NCBI GenBank assembly: GCA_963920665.1
Contig: OY987273.1
Location: 15,068,501 to 15,132,500, forward strand
From: Straminergon stramineum
Lineage: Eukaryota; Streptophyta; Bryopsida; Hypnales; Calliergonaceae
Direction: 5' to 3'
Length of the DNA: 64,000 nucleotides
The notes beneath the pieces were generated by a model. It was not told the DNA's origin. It searched no databases and saw only the letters and a program-made list of their open reading frames with translations. Position 1 is the stretch's first letter; every line of letters begins with the position of its first letter. The translations under genes were made by a program, and so were the position numbers. Below, piece by piece: positions 44,245 through 54,591 of the stretch.

Positions 44245-44457
44245 TTGTTGGTGAGGTTGTTTGAGATGAAGGATTCCATATTCTCAAGTGAATATACCAT
44301 AATTATTAATGACAATCTTGTGAAGCACATCATGAACCATCCACAAAATGTGATTTTCTTTGATACATGGTTGTACGAGGAATATGGAGCTATGAATGGG
44401 ATCCTTGGGGATTATCTTTTGCCTTATATTTGGTGCTTGCATAAAGCTAGGCCCTAG
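44245..44457 (+). CDS. Hypothetical fragment
   Basis: A 70-residue open frame (FEMKDSIFSSEYTIIIND, NVIFFDTWLYEEYGAMNG) is on the same strand as the traces at 43.8-43.96 kb. The amino-acid usage looks protein-like but no family was recognised. It may be an exon remnant. Confidence 0.2.
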   Translation: MLVRLFEMKDSIFSSEYTIIINDNLVKHIMNHPQNVIFFDTWLYEEYGAMNGILGDYLLPYIWCLHKARP

Positions 44458-44780
44458 CAATTGTACCCCTTCCAGAGAGACAATATGATGGAGTGCTTTC
44501 ACTTATCTCCAAGCTTTGCATCTATTTTAGTCCTTGAAATCAAATGTGAGAACAAGTGTGCTACCTCCTCCTGATTCTTTCTTTGACTATAAATAGTTCA
44601 CCATGTTGTAGAGCAAATTGGGGGTACATCATGTATTCAACAATCATCACGCAATTGACAATGTATTTGTCCATGATCATGGTCAATGATGGGATTGTCG
44701 ACAGTGCTCCAAATGGAGAAAAGTGCTCTCAATGCCACATTTAACTACTTTTGGACTTTGGGGTGAATTCCGGACTTTTC

Positions 44781-44983
44781 TTCAGAAGATCTCTAGATGA
44801 AAACTACCTACATTATGATGCATTTGAGACCGCAATGACATTTGAAGTAGGAAGGACTCTATTTGATAGAGCCTATAAATATACTAAGAGTTGTATGAGA
44901 TAACACATTTTAGCAATGCAAACATGCAAATTGGTTATATTTGTATATAATTAACCAATCCATCTGGAGATATCTTCAGATGA
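44781..44983. repeat. Two diverged GGAGATCTCC-family palindromes
   Basis: TTCAGAAGATCTCTAGATGA (44781-44800) and a CATCTGGAGATATCTTCAGA copy (44961-44983) are the leftmost members of the palindrome family in this cluster. Confidence 0.5.
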
Positions 44984-45124
44984 AAGAATACCAAAAAATG
45001 CTCTTAAAAACTATAGATTGTATGTAAGCAATGAGCATTCATATTCTAAAACATCTACATGATGATGTACAAGCATTTAGTTCCTCTATCAAACATTGGA
45101 GTTCCAATACTTAACTTTGAAATT

Positions 45125-45365
45125 GGACATCTGGAGATCTTCAAATGCTATCCCTCAACTTTCTTCCACAAGTTCACACACAAAAGAGAATTCCAGAATA
45201 CAACTTCAGAATGGGAGATTTGGAGATCTTCAGATGCCATTCCCTCAACATTCTTTCACAAGTTCAAAGTAGAAGACAATTCCAAAACCAAATGTAGAGA
45301 TGGGAGATCTAGAGATCTTCAGATGCCATTCCCTCAACATTCTTCCACAAGTTCACACACAAAGA
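45125..45365. repeat. Tandem array, about 90-bp period, each unit with a palindrome
   Basis: Three units start near 45128, 45217 and 45306. Each runs from a GGAGATCTTCAGATG-type palindrome through CCATTCCCTCAACATTCTTC to CACAAGTTCACACACAAA. The palindrome copies are at 45128-45147, 45219-45239 and 45308-45327. Here the palindrome has been amplified with its flank. Confidence 0.75.
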
Positions 45366-45466
45366 CATTTGTCTACTGAAGTAAGGTAGATTCACCCATA
45401 TTTATTTACTAAGAGACACAAAGGAATAGGCATGTGCCTTCTATTGCATAGAGTTCTGAAGCTAGT

Positions 45467-45745
45467 CTACTTGCTCTCTGGAATGCAGGTATCCCTAATA
45501 CGAACATGTGGGAGTATTAGAGACCTCTGAAGCATGTTTAGGGGATTGATGTCAATGAACATAACAGTGTGATTCCTAAGCAAATTGCGCATTGCATCCC
45601 TACTAAAGAGTTCCCTAAAGAACTCCTTCCTATTAGAATGTGGATTTGACTTGTCCGGTAAATCACATCCTTGAACAACAAATAGCCTAGTCACTATATT
45701 TTCTGGAGTAAGAAATTGGAGGTATTCCAATTTTGAAGTATTCAT
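45467..45745 (-). CDS. Hypothetical minus-strand fragment
   Basis: An open frame of 92 codons (LTPENIVTRLFVVQGCDLPD, RDAMRNLLRNHTVMFIDINP) lies downstream of the FCP1-like pseudogene on the same strand. It could be a further exon of that gene. No domain was recognised. Confidence 0.3.
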   Translation of the reverse strand: MNTSKLEYLQFLTPENIVTRLFVVQGCDLPDKSNPHSNRKEFFRELFSRDAMRNLLRNHTVMFIDINPLNMLQRSLILPHVRIRDTCIPESK

Positions 45746-45956
45746 CTTTGACTAGATACCAACGGTAGTGCGTCCCAACAACAATCAAACCAGATATTTG
45801 AAGCTCCCCAACTACATATTCTATTCAATAATAGAGACAGCACCCTCAATGCATAGAGGACTTGTCAGTACAATGACCACCACCCTTTGCAAAGACCCAC
45901 CTCAACACATAATCAATTGTAGACAACATCCAACCGCATGACAAATGAACTAAAAA

Positions 45957-45977
45957 CATCGGGAGATCTCCAGATGC
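45957..45977. repeat. GGAGATCTCC-family palindrome
   Basis: CATCGGGAGATCTCCAGATG, one mismatched arm position from the consensus. Confidence 0.65.
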
Positions 45978-46540
45978 CCTACAAAATAGAATTTACAATA
46001 AACAACTACGGCACACCAAACAAAGTACATACGCAAATGGTACCCTAAAGTGCATTTACCACAAAACGAGCAAGAAGACCATAGAGCAGACTTTAGAATT
46101 TCAAAATCATCTGCAAGTTACAAAAAACCTCTATGGGACTTGTACCATAAGTGCTATCCTTATGCATTACTATCCTAATGATTCAATACAATACATAAAT
46201 TATTTCAATTGCAAAGGATTCTTCGAAATATAGAGTAAAATCAATGTTGGTATGGAAATGTATCTTTCATTAGACATCCAGATAAAATTTGCAAAATGAA
46301 AACTACATATGTTCACTTGCAAGGCCAACTACCAAATAGTAATTGACAAATGCACCTACAGTTTTACATACAATAAGATTATAAAACGCCTGTCATTCGA
46401 ATATACAATAGTTATGGCGCTAATGGTAAAAGAAAGTGCATTCCCAATATTTATAGTATATTCGAGAATGTCAGAGTTATTATTCCCATTCCTATATACA
46501 GTTATAGAAGTACAGTGATTTTGAAGAATGTCTTGGAATT

Positions 46541-46566
46541 TATCATCTGGAGATCTCCAGATGATA
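46541..46566. repeat. Perfect 26-bp palindrome of the GGAGATCTCC family
   Basis: The 20-bp core CATCTGGAGATCTCCAGATG is extended by TAT on the left and ATA on the right, making 26 bp of perfect dyad symmetry. It lies just downstream of the FCP1-like coding remnant. Confidence 0.85.
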
Positions 46567-46589
46567 TATTCCAGATACAAGTACTAGGC

Positions 46590-47230
46590 CTACAAACATC
46601 CCTTCAAAATGCGATTTCCGAGAGTGCCCAGTAGATCCTCCGACATTTGACAACCGAAAAGCGGGTTAGCCCAGACATAAACCAACACAGCTTTGTTGGA
46701 CTTTAGAAGACCGTCAAGCCAAGGCTATAAGCATGCATTCAAGAAGTTGTCAAACTCATCACCAAACCAGGTTTGTGGGTGAATGGCATTGTGAGAATTA
46801 TTCAACAGATTCTTCATTGGACTATCATCAATCAAGAGCACGTTATCTACAAAATCTACTTCCTCCATGAGAATGAGGGTTGTCAAATCCTTCAAAAAAT
46901 AGGGCTTATTCGGTTGAGCTGGATTCTTATACTATGACTGAGTGCAATCCATTTGCATAAGATACATGACCTCTTTGTAACCAATAGTAGTATGTGATAG
47001 AATTGTCCGTAACAACGGCAGCATGTTCTTCTCCAAAGCACTACTCCAAAAGATGACCTGTGCCCTAGGAAATAGCCAGTCAGGGAACGCCGTTAGACCT
47101 GGTCTCCACTTCACTGTTGGATTAGTTCTGTGGAAAATCTAGTGAATGAGAAGTCCATTCAAATCTAGGACAACATTATATTCCCGACTTAATACCTGAT
47201 TAAGCACAATTGTCATCATCTCCACAATCT
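46590..47230 (-). pseudogene. FCP1/NIF-homology phosphatase gene, decayed
   Basis: The minus-strand frame reads YNVVLDLNGLLIH, then VKWRPGLTAFPDWLFPRAQV, IFWSSALEKNMLPLL, NPAQPNKPYFLKDLTTL, NVLLIDDSPMKNLLNNSHNA, FLNACL-PWLDGLL and AVLVYV. This is the FCP1-homology order of HAD phosphatases: DLDG/DLNG, RPG, WSS, FLKDL, LLIDDSP-K and a C-terminal leucine-rich end. Plant members of the family often carry DLNGLL, so Asn is not itself a defect. Three in-frame stops (after LLIH, after DCTQS, and within LNACL-PWL) make it a pseudogene as read. FCP1-like enzymes dephosphorylate phosphoserine in proteins such as the RNA polymerase II tail. Confidence 0.75.
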
Positions 47231-47333
47231 TGAGTCCACTTAGACACCAAAGAGAAAGACCCAAGTTAGAAGCAAATCCCTAATAATGAAGACACATAAT
47301 GAACAACATATGTAACAAAAAGAGAATGTTACT

Positions 47334-47732
47334 TCAAGCACCTTCGACAATGCCCACATTACAGTCCTTCCCTTCTTCCACCTCAAACCCCTTCCCTTCC
47401 TTCGTACTATCGACCCCCTCTTCCACTTCCAACTTGGGACCCTCCCCCAACATAGCCATATTTGACCCCTTTTGAACTTTCAAATTGGCCCCAATTCCTT
47501 TAGAATGCAACATGTCCGCCCCCTCCCCCAATTCCGCCATATCCAATACCTTCTCCACTTCCAACTGGGGCCCCTTCCCCTCAAATGGTAGCATCTCGGC
47601 TCTCTTCCCCTCCTCCATGACTGGCAAGACAACGGAAAGAAGTCCATTGCGAGAGTCATCCAGGTCAACTACTTGTAATATCTGTCCATAGTTGAACAAA
47701 AAACATGGAGCTGTCAAAAAGCCGAAACACAA
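47334..47732 (-). CDS. Repeat-containing exon, possibly 5-prime part of the FCP1-like gene
   Basis: An open minus-strand frame (132 codons) encodes imperfect repeats built on EGKGPQLEVEKVLDMAELGE and GEGPKLEVEEGVDSTKEGK. It precedes the FCP1-like segment in transcription order and ends near a possible GT donor. Whether it belongs to that gene or to the ParB-like gene upstream is not resolved. Confidence 0.4.
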   Translation of the reverse strand: MCFGFLTAPCFLFNYGQILQVVDLDDSRNGLLSVVLPVMEEGKRAEMLPFEGKGPQLEVEKVLDMAELGEGADMLHSKGIGANLKVQKGSNMAMLGEGPKLEVEEGVDSTKEGKGFEVEEGKDCNVGIVEGA

Positions 47733-47969
47733 GCAAGCTATTGCATTAAAGGATAATGAAAGCTAAGACATGCTATTAGAAGCATGTGCCCATATTATTT
47801 GTGTATGGGAATGCATACAAGGTCTTAGATTCTATCAAAGGAACTAACCTTCTCACACGCCCCTCTTTCAGATCGAGGGATAGACTCTGGACTAAATGGG
47901 TTTAAGTCTGTCAAAGTATCAACTCGAAGCGAATCGGACATTCCTTCTATTATCAATGGATTTAGAACC

Positions 47970-47989
47970 ATTTGGGGATCTCCAGATGC
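47970..47989. repeat. GGAGATCTCC-family palindrome, degenerate
   Basis: ATTTGGGGATCTCCAGATGC lies between coding segments at 47732 and 48055. Confidence 0.55.
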
Positions 47990-48602
47990 ACTTGGGCCCT
48001 TCTCTAGTTAGAGTCTATCCTCCCTCAAGCATGGGGCATCGATGACTTCAGGATTCAAAGACTACTGAACAATTTGCGGAATCTTCGTATAAGAGCACTC
48101 AACAATCGGTACAATTGGGGAAACCATTGCACAATTGAATAGAAGATCAATTGTTGCGCTATCATCGTCCTTTTCAATGCCATAGTCACAAATCTGAGCA
48201 TCGGTAATTTCAACATCAAGCATTGCCGCATCAAAAACTCCACCACGTCTCGAACGCTCGAAGGCTTCAGATGCATCCCCTCAAATATTGGTATCCCGTT
48301 TAACGCGGAACTCAAATTTCCCTTCCTACAATTCCTTGGAGTGTTTTTCAGTCTTTGCGATTTTGTCGCCTTCTTCCGATTCTTGGCAACAGGTGGATTC
48401 TTTAGCAATTGGGAGGTCCTACCCTTCTTCTTGCTTGGTCCCTCCAACACCTCTGAAGGCTTTGGTCGTTTCATAGATTTTGTTTTTTTGGAAGTTGGAT
48501 TCTTCAATTACTTTGGTGGCGCCGCTAGAGAGGCAGGTAAATCTTGAGATGATAGCACATAATACATGAGACTAGAGACCTATAGCATTAGCCAGCAATC
48601 TA

Positions 48603-48624
48603 ACATCTGGAGATCTCTAGATGA
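48603..48624. repeat. GGAGATCTCC-family palindrome inside an intron
   Basis: ACATCTGGAGATCTCTAGAT lies in the 122-bp intron 48646-48525 (GTGAGT...CTCTAG) of the ParB-like gene. Confidence 0.7.
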
Positions 48625-50402
48625 TTAAAGGTCATGCAATACTCACTTCAATTAAGATACGTTTGCGTAGTACCATCCCCTCACTCTTCTCGGAGTAGCA
48701 GTCATCAGTATTCTCCTCTGATTCAGACGTATTGGCTCACAACTCCTCAATATGAGGTCTTGCTTGCCGACTAACAACCGTAGGTTCATATTCCGAAGCA
48801 ACAGATTGGTGTTCCGTAGCCGACGTTTGAGGGTTTGCAGTAGGACCTGCCGATTTTGGTCTATCCTTGACGCCAAATTATTCTATGATGTCCTTGGCAC
48901 TCATTTGCCCTCTTGATTCAACATCCTTGGAATGAAAAATTTCAAGAATCTTCAGTTGCCTCCACTACTCCAAGACAACAAATATAAGTTAGATTTCAAT
49001 GGAAAAGTACAAATCACCGCACATCAAAGTAAAGTATGTCCGGAAATCTCACCGCTCCAAGGTGAGTAATTTCGGGACCCCCATTCACATTCACTAGAAC
49101 CATGTCGGCCTCAAGGAAACCTACAAATATTACTAACACGGTATTTGACCTCAAACAAGGAACACCTACACGTTTCCAACATATATCAACTTCCGCCGGC
49201 ATGTCCTTTGAATAGTACACTGCTTCAATGGGGGCATCTTTGGGGAAGAAAGTTTTGAAGTGTTTCCATGCACTCTCTGCTACATTGTATCCGAAACAGA
49301 ACACTAGATAAACATCGAACTCCTCCTCTACAGTAGACTCAGGAAAGCCATCCTCGATCCTTGCAATGTAGTGAATGTCATGCCAATCCCAAAGACGGTT
49401 TTCTGTTTCAGAATTCCTTTTGCATAAATGAGCCAATATTTTGTGAAATCCCAAAGCGTCCGTCATGAGAATGGTAGGAGATCGAACTTCAATTGTGTTT
49501 CAATCAGAGTCTTTGACTTCAAGTGCATCAAAAAGTCTTTGTAGCTTTCGGTCTTCCAGAATCTTGGCTCGAGGACCACTCGGTGAAGCCTCAAACATGT
49601 ACCACATATAGAGGTGTCTTTTTCCCTTTCCTCACCAAGTAACTATGTCTGGTTGAGCGAGAACTCCACTAATGTTCCAGAAGTGTTCGTCCATCGTTTT
49701 GGACAAATAGAACTCTGCAAAGCCCTTTTCCAAAGCCTCTGCCACAGCCACTTCAACCTTCGCATTGATGGATACTTCTCACAAGTTGTGCACAGCCTTT
49801 GGACAATCCGAGGGCTCATGGGTTTTGTTCAGATTCCTTGTTCATCAGTCCAACCACTACTTTCCAGCTTCTATCAACATAGCTTTGTCCACCCAATGAC
49901 ATATTTCCAGACGTGAGATCTTCTTCTCAGTCGAAAAGTCCTCCCAATCCGCATCCATGTATGGCACGTATTCGGGCTTTTTGCTTGGAAGATAGAACTT
50001 CCAGTAGTGGCACATCATTTCGTTTTTCATTACGCGAACAAGCCTCTCTCTCTCACCAGCGTCATATAGAGACAGGAGTGAAGATCCAACACCATGCTTT
50101 TTGGCCTTTGTGCTCTTAACGTAGATTTTCTCGGTTTCAACTAGACCCGCCAAGTAGTTGATATCCTCCAGGCGAAGACTGTAAAGAGGTTTGAAGTCGT
50201 TGATTGTCAACAGCTTTCGTCTTGCATCCACTTTTTTGGATAAGCTCCCTTTAGTACCAGGGAGCATGTATTGAACGTACTTTTCTTCAATTTGGATCCA
50301 TCTATTCATGTCATCGTCATCAAGGAATAATAATGGAATTTTCGCATCTACCTCATTGCCTTTTACAGTTGTAAAGATGGTGGACATAATTGGAAAGAAC
50401 TC

Positions 50403-50870
50403 CTACAAAAGAGACAAGTAAGAATTACTATATTGTCACTCTCTTCATTTAACTTCTTTTGTATTTCATTACCAAGGCATTCGTGAGGAGACTATCTGGA
50501 GATCTCCAGTTGAATTTAACAAAAGTGGTACTTACAAACTACAACTAGAGGAATTATGAATAGCAGAAGTGGTCCAAAGGATGATGAAGAAAAAAAAATG
50601 GGAAATGAAGCTTAGAATCATCTGGAGATCTCCAGATGATTTGAAGACCAATGATTGGGCCAAAAAAATAGGAAATCGAAGTCTGTCCATATTCAAGTCA
50701 TCTAGAGATCTCCAAATGACTTCAAAAAAACATTCATACACAAAAATCATATTGACAAATACGGATGACATTATAAGACCACAAAGTCATTTTTAGAGGA
50801 ATTCGACCTATAAAGACTTAAGCATTCTTACAATCTACCATCAAGGAGTATATGAGGAGAAGAAACATAC
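50403..50870 (-). other. Intron of the ParB-like gene with three palindromes
   Basis: It begins GTATGT and ends CTTTTGTAG (minus strand), 468 bp. It contains palindromes at 50492-50513, 50616-50641 (perfect, 26 bp, core CATCTGGAGATCTCCAGATG) and 50698-50720. Confidence 0.7.
50616..50641. repeat. Perfect 26-bp palindrome of the GGAGATCTCC family
   Basis: AAT plus CATCTGGAGATCTCCAGATG plus ATT, perfectly self-complementary, within the intron 50403-50870. Confidence 0.85.
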
Positions 50871-52205
50871 CAAATATAGCTCTGTGTGTGCTCGGACACT
50901 ATAAGATGGTTGTGGACTTCCCATTTCTTTCCATTTGATCCTTGCATAGATGAGCTATTTGGTAAATGATTGCTCTCTCTATTCACCAACTACGTTTTGG
51001 TTAAGGGCTCGCGAGAGTAATATGAGGTCATTCCATTTGCTGCGAGGAGCATAGACTAGAATTATATTAAAAGTCGACGCCTCCTGCTTGTCACACTCGG
51101 GGATCTCCCCATCTTGCACTAGGGCCCTGTACACTTCCACTGTATGTTGGCCTCCAATGATAAAGTAGGGCGTGTCATTCTTCACGAATTCTCTCTTTGG
51201 GCAGGTATCATAGAATTTGACCTACCCACTTGCGCCGTCTAGCCTTTGTTTCACGGGAAGAACGACAATGTGTCTGAATTTAGATTGGTAGTTGGTTTCT
51301 AAGCGTGCCTTGTTCTTGATACTCTCCAATCGACCCTCTTCAATTCCCCGGTACACAAGTTGGGGGATTGGAGCCTTGTGCAAGTAATCGAAATGCACAT
51401 GAAGCGGCTCCCCAACCACATTTGTGAATAGTTTTTTTCTCCATTTATACAAAGGATCAAATGTAGTCTTATAAAGAGCCTTCATGACCTTCATGTCTTT
51501 GGGTTGAAGCTTCTTCACTTCCGCCTCATTCATTTTTACACACTAGGCAAGGGTAAGCTTCTTTGCTTCGTTGCTCTTTGTATCGCCAAGGGCTCCTACC
51601 AAAGACTTTCGTTTCTTAGTCTTCTTCTTTGGTGACGGCTCAGGCGGCGTGGCTTGTACGGTTTTGGGGGTAGGGTTCACATTGTCTTGGGCCTCCTTGA
51701 TCAGATCCCACTATATAGCCATGCTCTTAGGAGTCCACCCCGAGACATCATTCTTGCAAAACAACAATCCACGCTCTACACAGTTATGACATAAACTAAG
51801 GTCCATTTTACTGTAATCTAGAATAAGCCCATATATTCTTGATCACTCGAATTTTCCTATCTTTTCTTCAATTGTAACGAGGATGCTGAATTTGTCGAGA
51901 CCTTGCATTTCAAGAACGTTGAGGCCTACGATCAAGTTCACCCTTCCATGATTGACAAAACTCAGAACGATTCTGACTCCACCATTAGCATCTTCCTTCC
52001 ATTGAATTCCCTACTCTGTAATTTTGTTGTTGCAACAATATACGGCTCCAAGGTTGAAGGCTCCACGATATGTGAACTTATGAACCCATCCGTTATGGAA
52101 GGGGGCCAACTTTGGGGGTTGAGCATCCTCAGGACCTTTAGTGAGGTGTTCGTCTCTTCATCAAGTGATTAAGGCTAGTTAGAATTTTCGTAAACTACCA
52201 ACAAG

Positions 52206-52432
52206 TCATCTGGAGATCTCCAAATGATAGTGGAGATAATGCGTACTAGCATGTTATATATTCAAAATTTTCTATTTCTATTCTAGACTTCTAATATAAT
52301 TAGTTAGACAGTGTTTGGGAGATGCGTTAATCACGTATGGAGTGGGATGTTCATTCTCTGTCATCTGGAGATCTCCAAATGATATGTAGAGTAATTCCTA
52401 ATCAAAGACTACCATCTGGAGATCTCCAGATG
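52206..52432. repeat. Cluster of three GGAGATCTCC-family palindromes
   Basis: Copies lie at 52206-52228 (TCATCTGGAGATCTCCAAAT), 52361-52383 (the same variant) and 52413-52432 (perfect 20-mer). They are just upstream of exon A of the ParB-like gene; the first is 33 bp from its acceptor site. Confidence 0.8.
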
Positions 52433-52449
52433 ATGCTCACAATAAGTCC

Positions 52450-54280
52450 TCTCAAGATACCAATTGATAGTACAAATACTATATTTTTGGGACATTTCCT
52501 TTCTATTTGGATCCTAAACTGTAGTCACTAGTACATATGTGGATATCTCTACATATTTTCGCAGTAATAGGTCCTATTTCCTTCTATCTCCATGTGTGAG
52601 GTTTACAAAGGGGTCATAGTGTAGAAGCATACATGTCATCCCACAACGGTTGGATTCCCTTGCCCCAATTTGGTTCTATGATTGTCTACACTCACAATGC
52701 GTTGAAGCTTTCCTGCGTACATACAATAGAGTGTACATTTTGAATACAATTTTGATGTCTCAATTTACTACGTAACAGATTTCTCATTGCTTACAAATAA
52801 CTAAAAGGAATCTTGAGGACAATTCTTGCAAGAAAGAGCGCATCAAGAGATAATTAGACAAATAAGGACCCTCTTCGTATGTACATATCGATTGCCAATT
52901 GGACATCCCAAAACATAAAGACAATTGCAAATTGGCAACTGAAGATGTACTGAGGTGAAGCACACCCTCCAGAAGATGACAATAATATGAGACTCGCATC
53001 ATAAGCCTAAAGCACCAAACCAATTCTAAACCTACATTGACATATTTATTTACTAACTTTTTTACTATTGATCATTTGTACAGCAACTACAAAAATCAAG
53101 CAATTGATCCTCATGCCGGTAGTGTAAGTTAGTTCACAAATGGAAATCTGAAACTGAGTTCTTGTAGCAAGTTAGAAGTTGGGAACTCATGCAATCAATC
53201 CTAACACTTGTACTATAAGTTAGCTTGTCCAAAAATAGAAATCTAAAGCTAAGTTCTTGCCGCAAGTTAGAGGCTAGGAACTCAATCCTGCAATATAATC
53301 TAAAACTATAATGACTACAATGACATTGAAAGTTTGGTAGACCCTACGAGCAGGAAGCAACTTTTGTGGATGTCAACCTCTCACTAGTGAAATGAGAAAA
53401 GAAGTTCACTATCGCTGATTGCAATATAAACATAATTGGCAGATTTGAACGTGGACTACCATTGTGAAACTTCCCTATCCCAACCTCCATTCCTAAACAA
53501 ACAATGCACATAAACAAGCAATGCATAATGATTGTGAGGCAACCAGACCAACTTTGATCACAGATAAGAGCATGGTTTTGTTTCTACTCACCAAAAATGC
53601 TTGCGCGCTCCGACAATCGCTTAATGCGTGCTCCAATCCTCTCTACACGCACGCTGGACCCTTTTTCCCATGCAAACTTCTCGTGCAGGTCTTCTATAAG
53701 TTTCAAGTCCATGCCCCCTAGACTGTCGTTAGAAATGCAGCCCTTCCCCCAATATCTTCCAAAATTTCACTGCTAAACCACCATCACCTTCTCCAAGAGG
53801 TAGCCTACGTGCAACCCCCTAAACCTCTTCACACAATACGACTCACACCAAAAGCACAGCAGGGAAACTAAAATTCCTATGAACTGAAGTTTGGAAACCT
53901 TCGAGTGGACAAGCACAAGTTGCGCACTCGCACCCAATCCAAAAAATAGGAACTAAGAATCACAAGAAACAACCAATCACGAGAAACAAACTATCGCGAT
54001 AACAAAACCACCAATCGAACGAAGCTGTGGTGACGTGAAACTTCAATTTTTTTGGTTTACCTAATAAAACTAACCAGAAACCCAAAAGTAGGTATCCAGA
54101 TCTAGCTAAGGAACCATCGAGAACTGAAATAGAGAAGGAAAATGAGATAGTGGAAGGATTTACTCGAATCCGGTCCCAGTAGGAGAACGGATGAGAATGA
54201 ATGTCTAAATTGGATAGGCGATGGACCGGATATCGTGGAGGAACTAGATCCGGAATAGGTCATGATGAGGTGACAGGGGT
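52450..54280. other. Spacer with one tandem duplication
   Basis: No supported gene. A diverged duplication of about 92 bp lies at 53101-53285: ATCCTCATGCCGG to GGGAACTCATG, and ATCCTAACACTTG to AGGAACTCAAT. Confidence 0.55.
53101..53285. repeat. Two-copy tandem repeat, about 92 bp
   Basis: Both units contain TAAGTTAG, AAATCTRAAGCT/AACTGAGTTCTTG, GCAAGTTAGA and GGAACTCA in the same order. Confidence 0.65.
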
Positions 54281-54287
54281 CCAATGA

Positions 54288-54296
54288 CTATATAAG
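54288..54296 (+). promoter_or_regulatory. Candidate TATA box of gag-like element copy 2
   Basis: CTATATAAGG lies about 300 bp upstream of the gag-like ATG and is followed by a T/C-rich leader. No matching signal as strong is seen at copy 1. Confidence 0.45.
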
Positions 54297-54591
54297 GGCT
54301 GGCTTGCCCAATTGAACCTCTTTTGCATTTTTTTCGCTTGTATTAGCGCTCTCCATGCTTTGAGCTCCTTGCTCTCGTTTGTAACTTAGCTTTCCGTGTT
54401 GGGGTCTGCGTGAGAGTGTTTTTTCTCGAGAGTTGTGTTGATTTTGTTTTGATTTCTAGTTGAGTTCAGAGAGAGAAAGTACGGAACGGGACGTGCGGCT
54501 AGGAGAGAGTGAGGTAGAATCAGAAAGGGGTTCCGAGTGCACATCCGTGTCCATGCCATAGTTTAGGAGAAGTAGAGGCGGATAGGCTAGT

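Larger units (their letters stand above)
48055..52172 (-). pseudogene. Multi-exon ParB-like domain gene, decayed
   Basis: Exon A (52172-50871) reads GAFNLGAVYCCNNKI, FVNHGRVNLIVGLNVLEMQG, MDLSLCHNCVERGLLFC and a ParB-like segment (PYFIIGGQHTVEVYRALVQD, RSKWNDLILLSRALNQNV), and ends at a GTATGT donor. Exon B (50402-49018) starts FFPIMSTIFTTVKGNEVD, includes LLFLDDDDMNRWIQIEEKYV, needs a frame change near 49857, and continues with RLWDWHDIHYIARIEDGF and YLVFCFGYNVAESAWKHF. Exon C (48964-48647) is acidic/Ser-rich and ends at GTGAGT. Exon D (48524-48055) is Lys-rich with nuclear-signal-like runs and a possible second frame. GGQHT is the signature of ParB/sulfiredoxin-type domains, which bind or cleave nucleotides or DNA. 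At least eight stops are present. The overall function is unknown. Confidence 0.6.

Noticed and set aside
44781..52432. Repeated palindromes at intervals, as in a CRISPR array
   Set aside because: Spacing is irregular (tens to thousands of bp), copies vary, intervening DNA includes exons, and the context is a plant nuclear genome.
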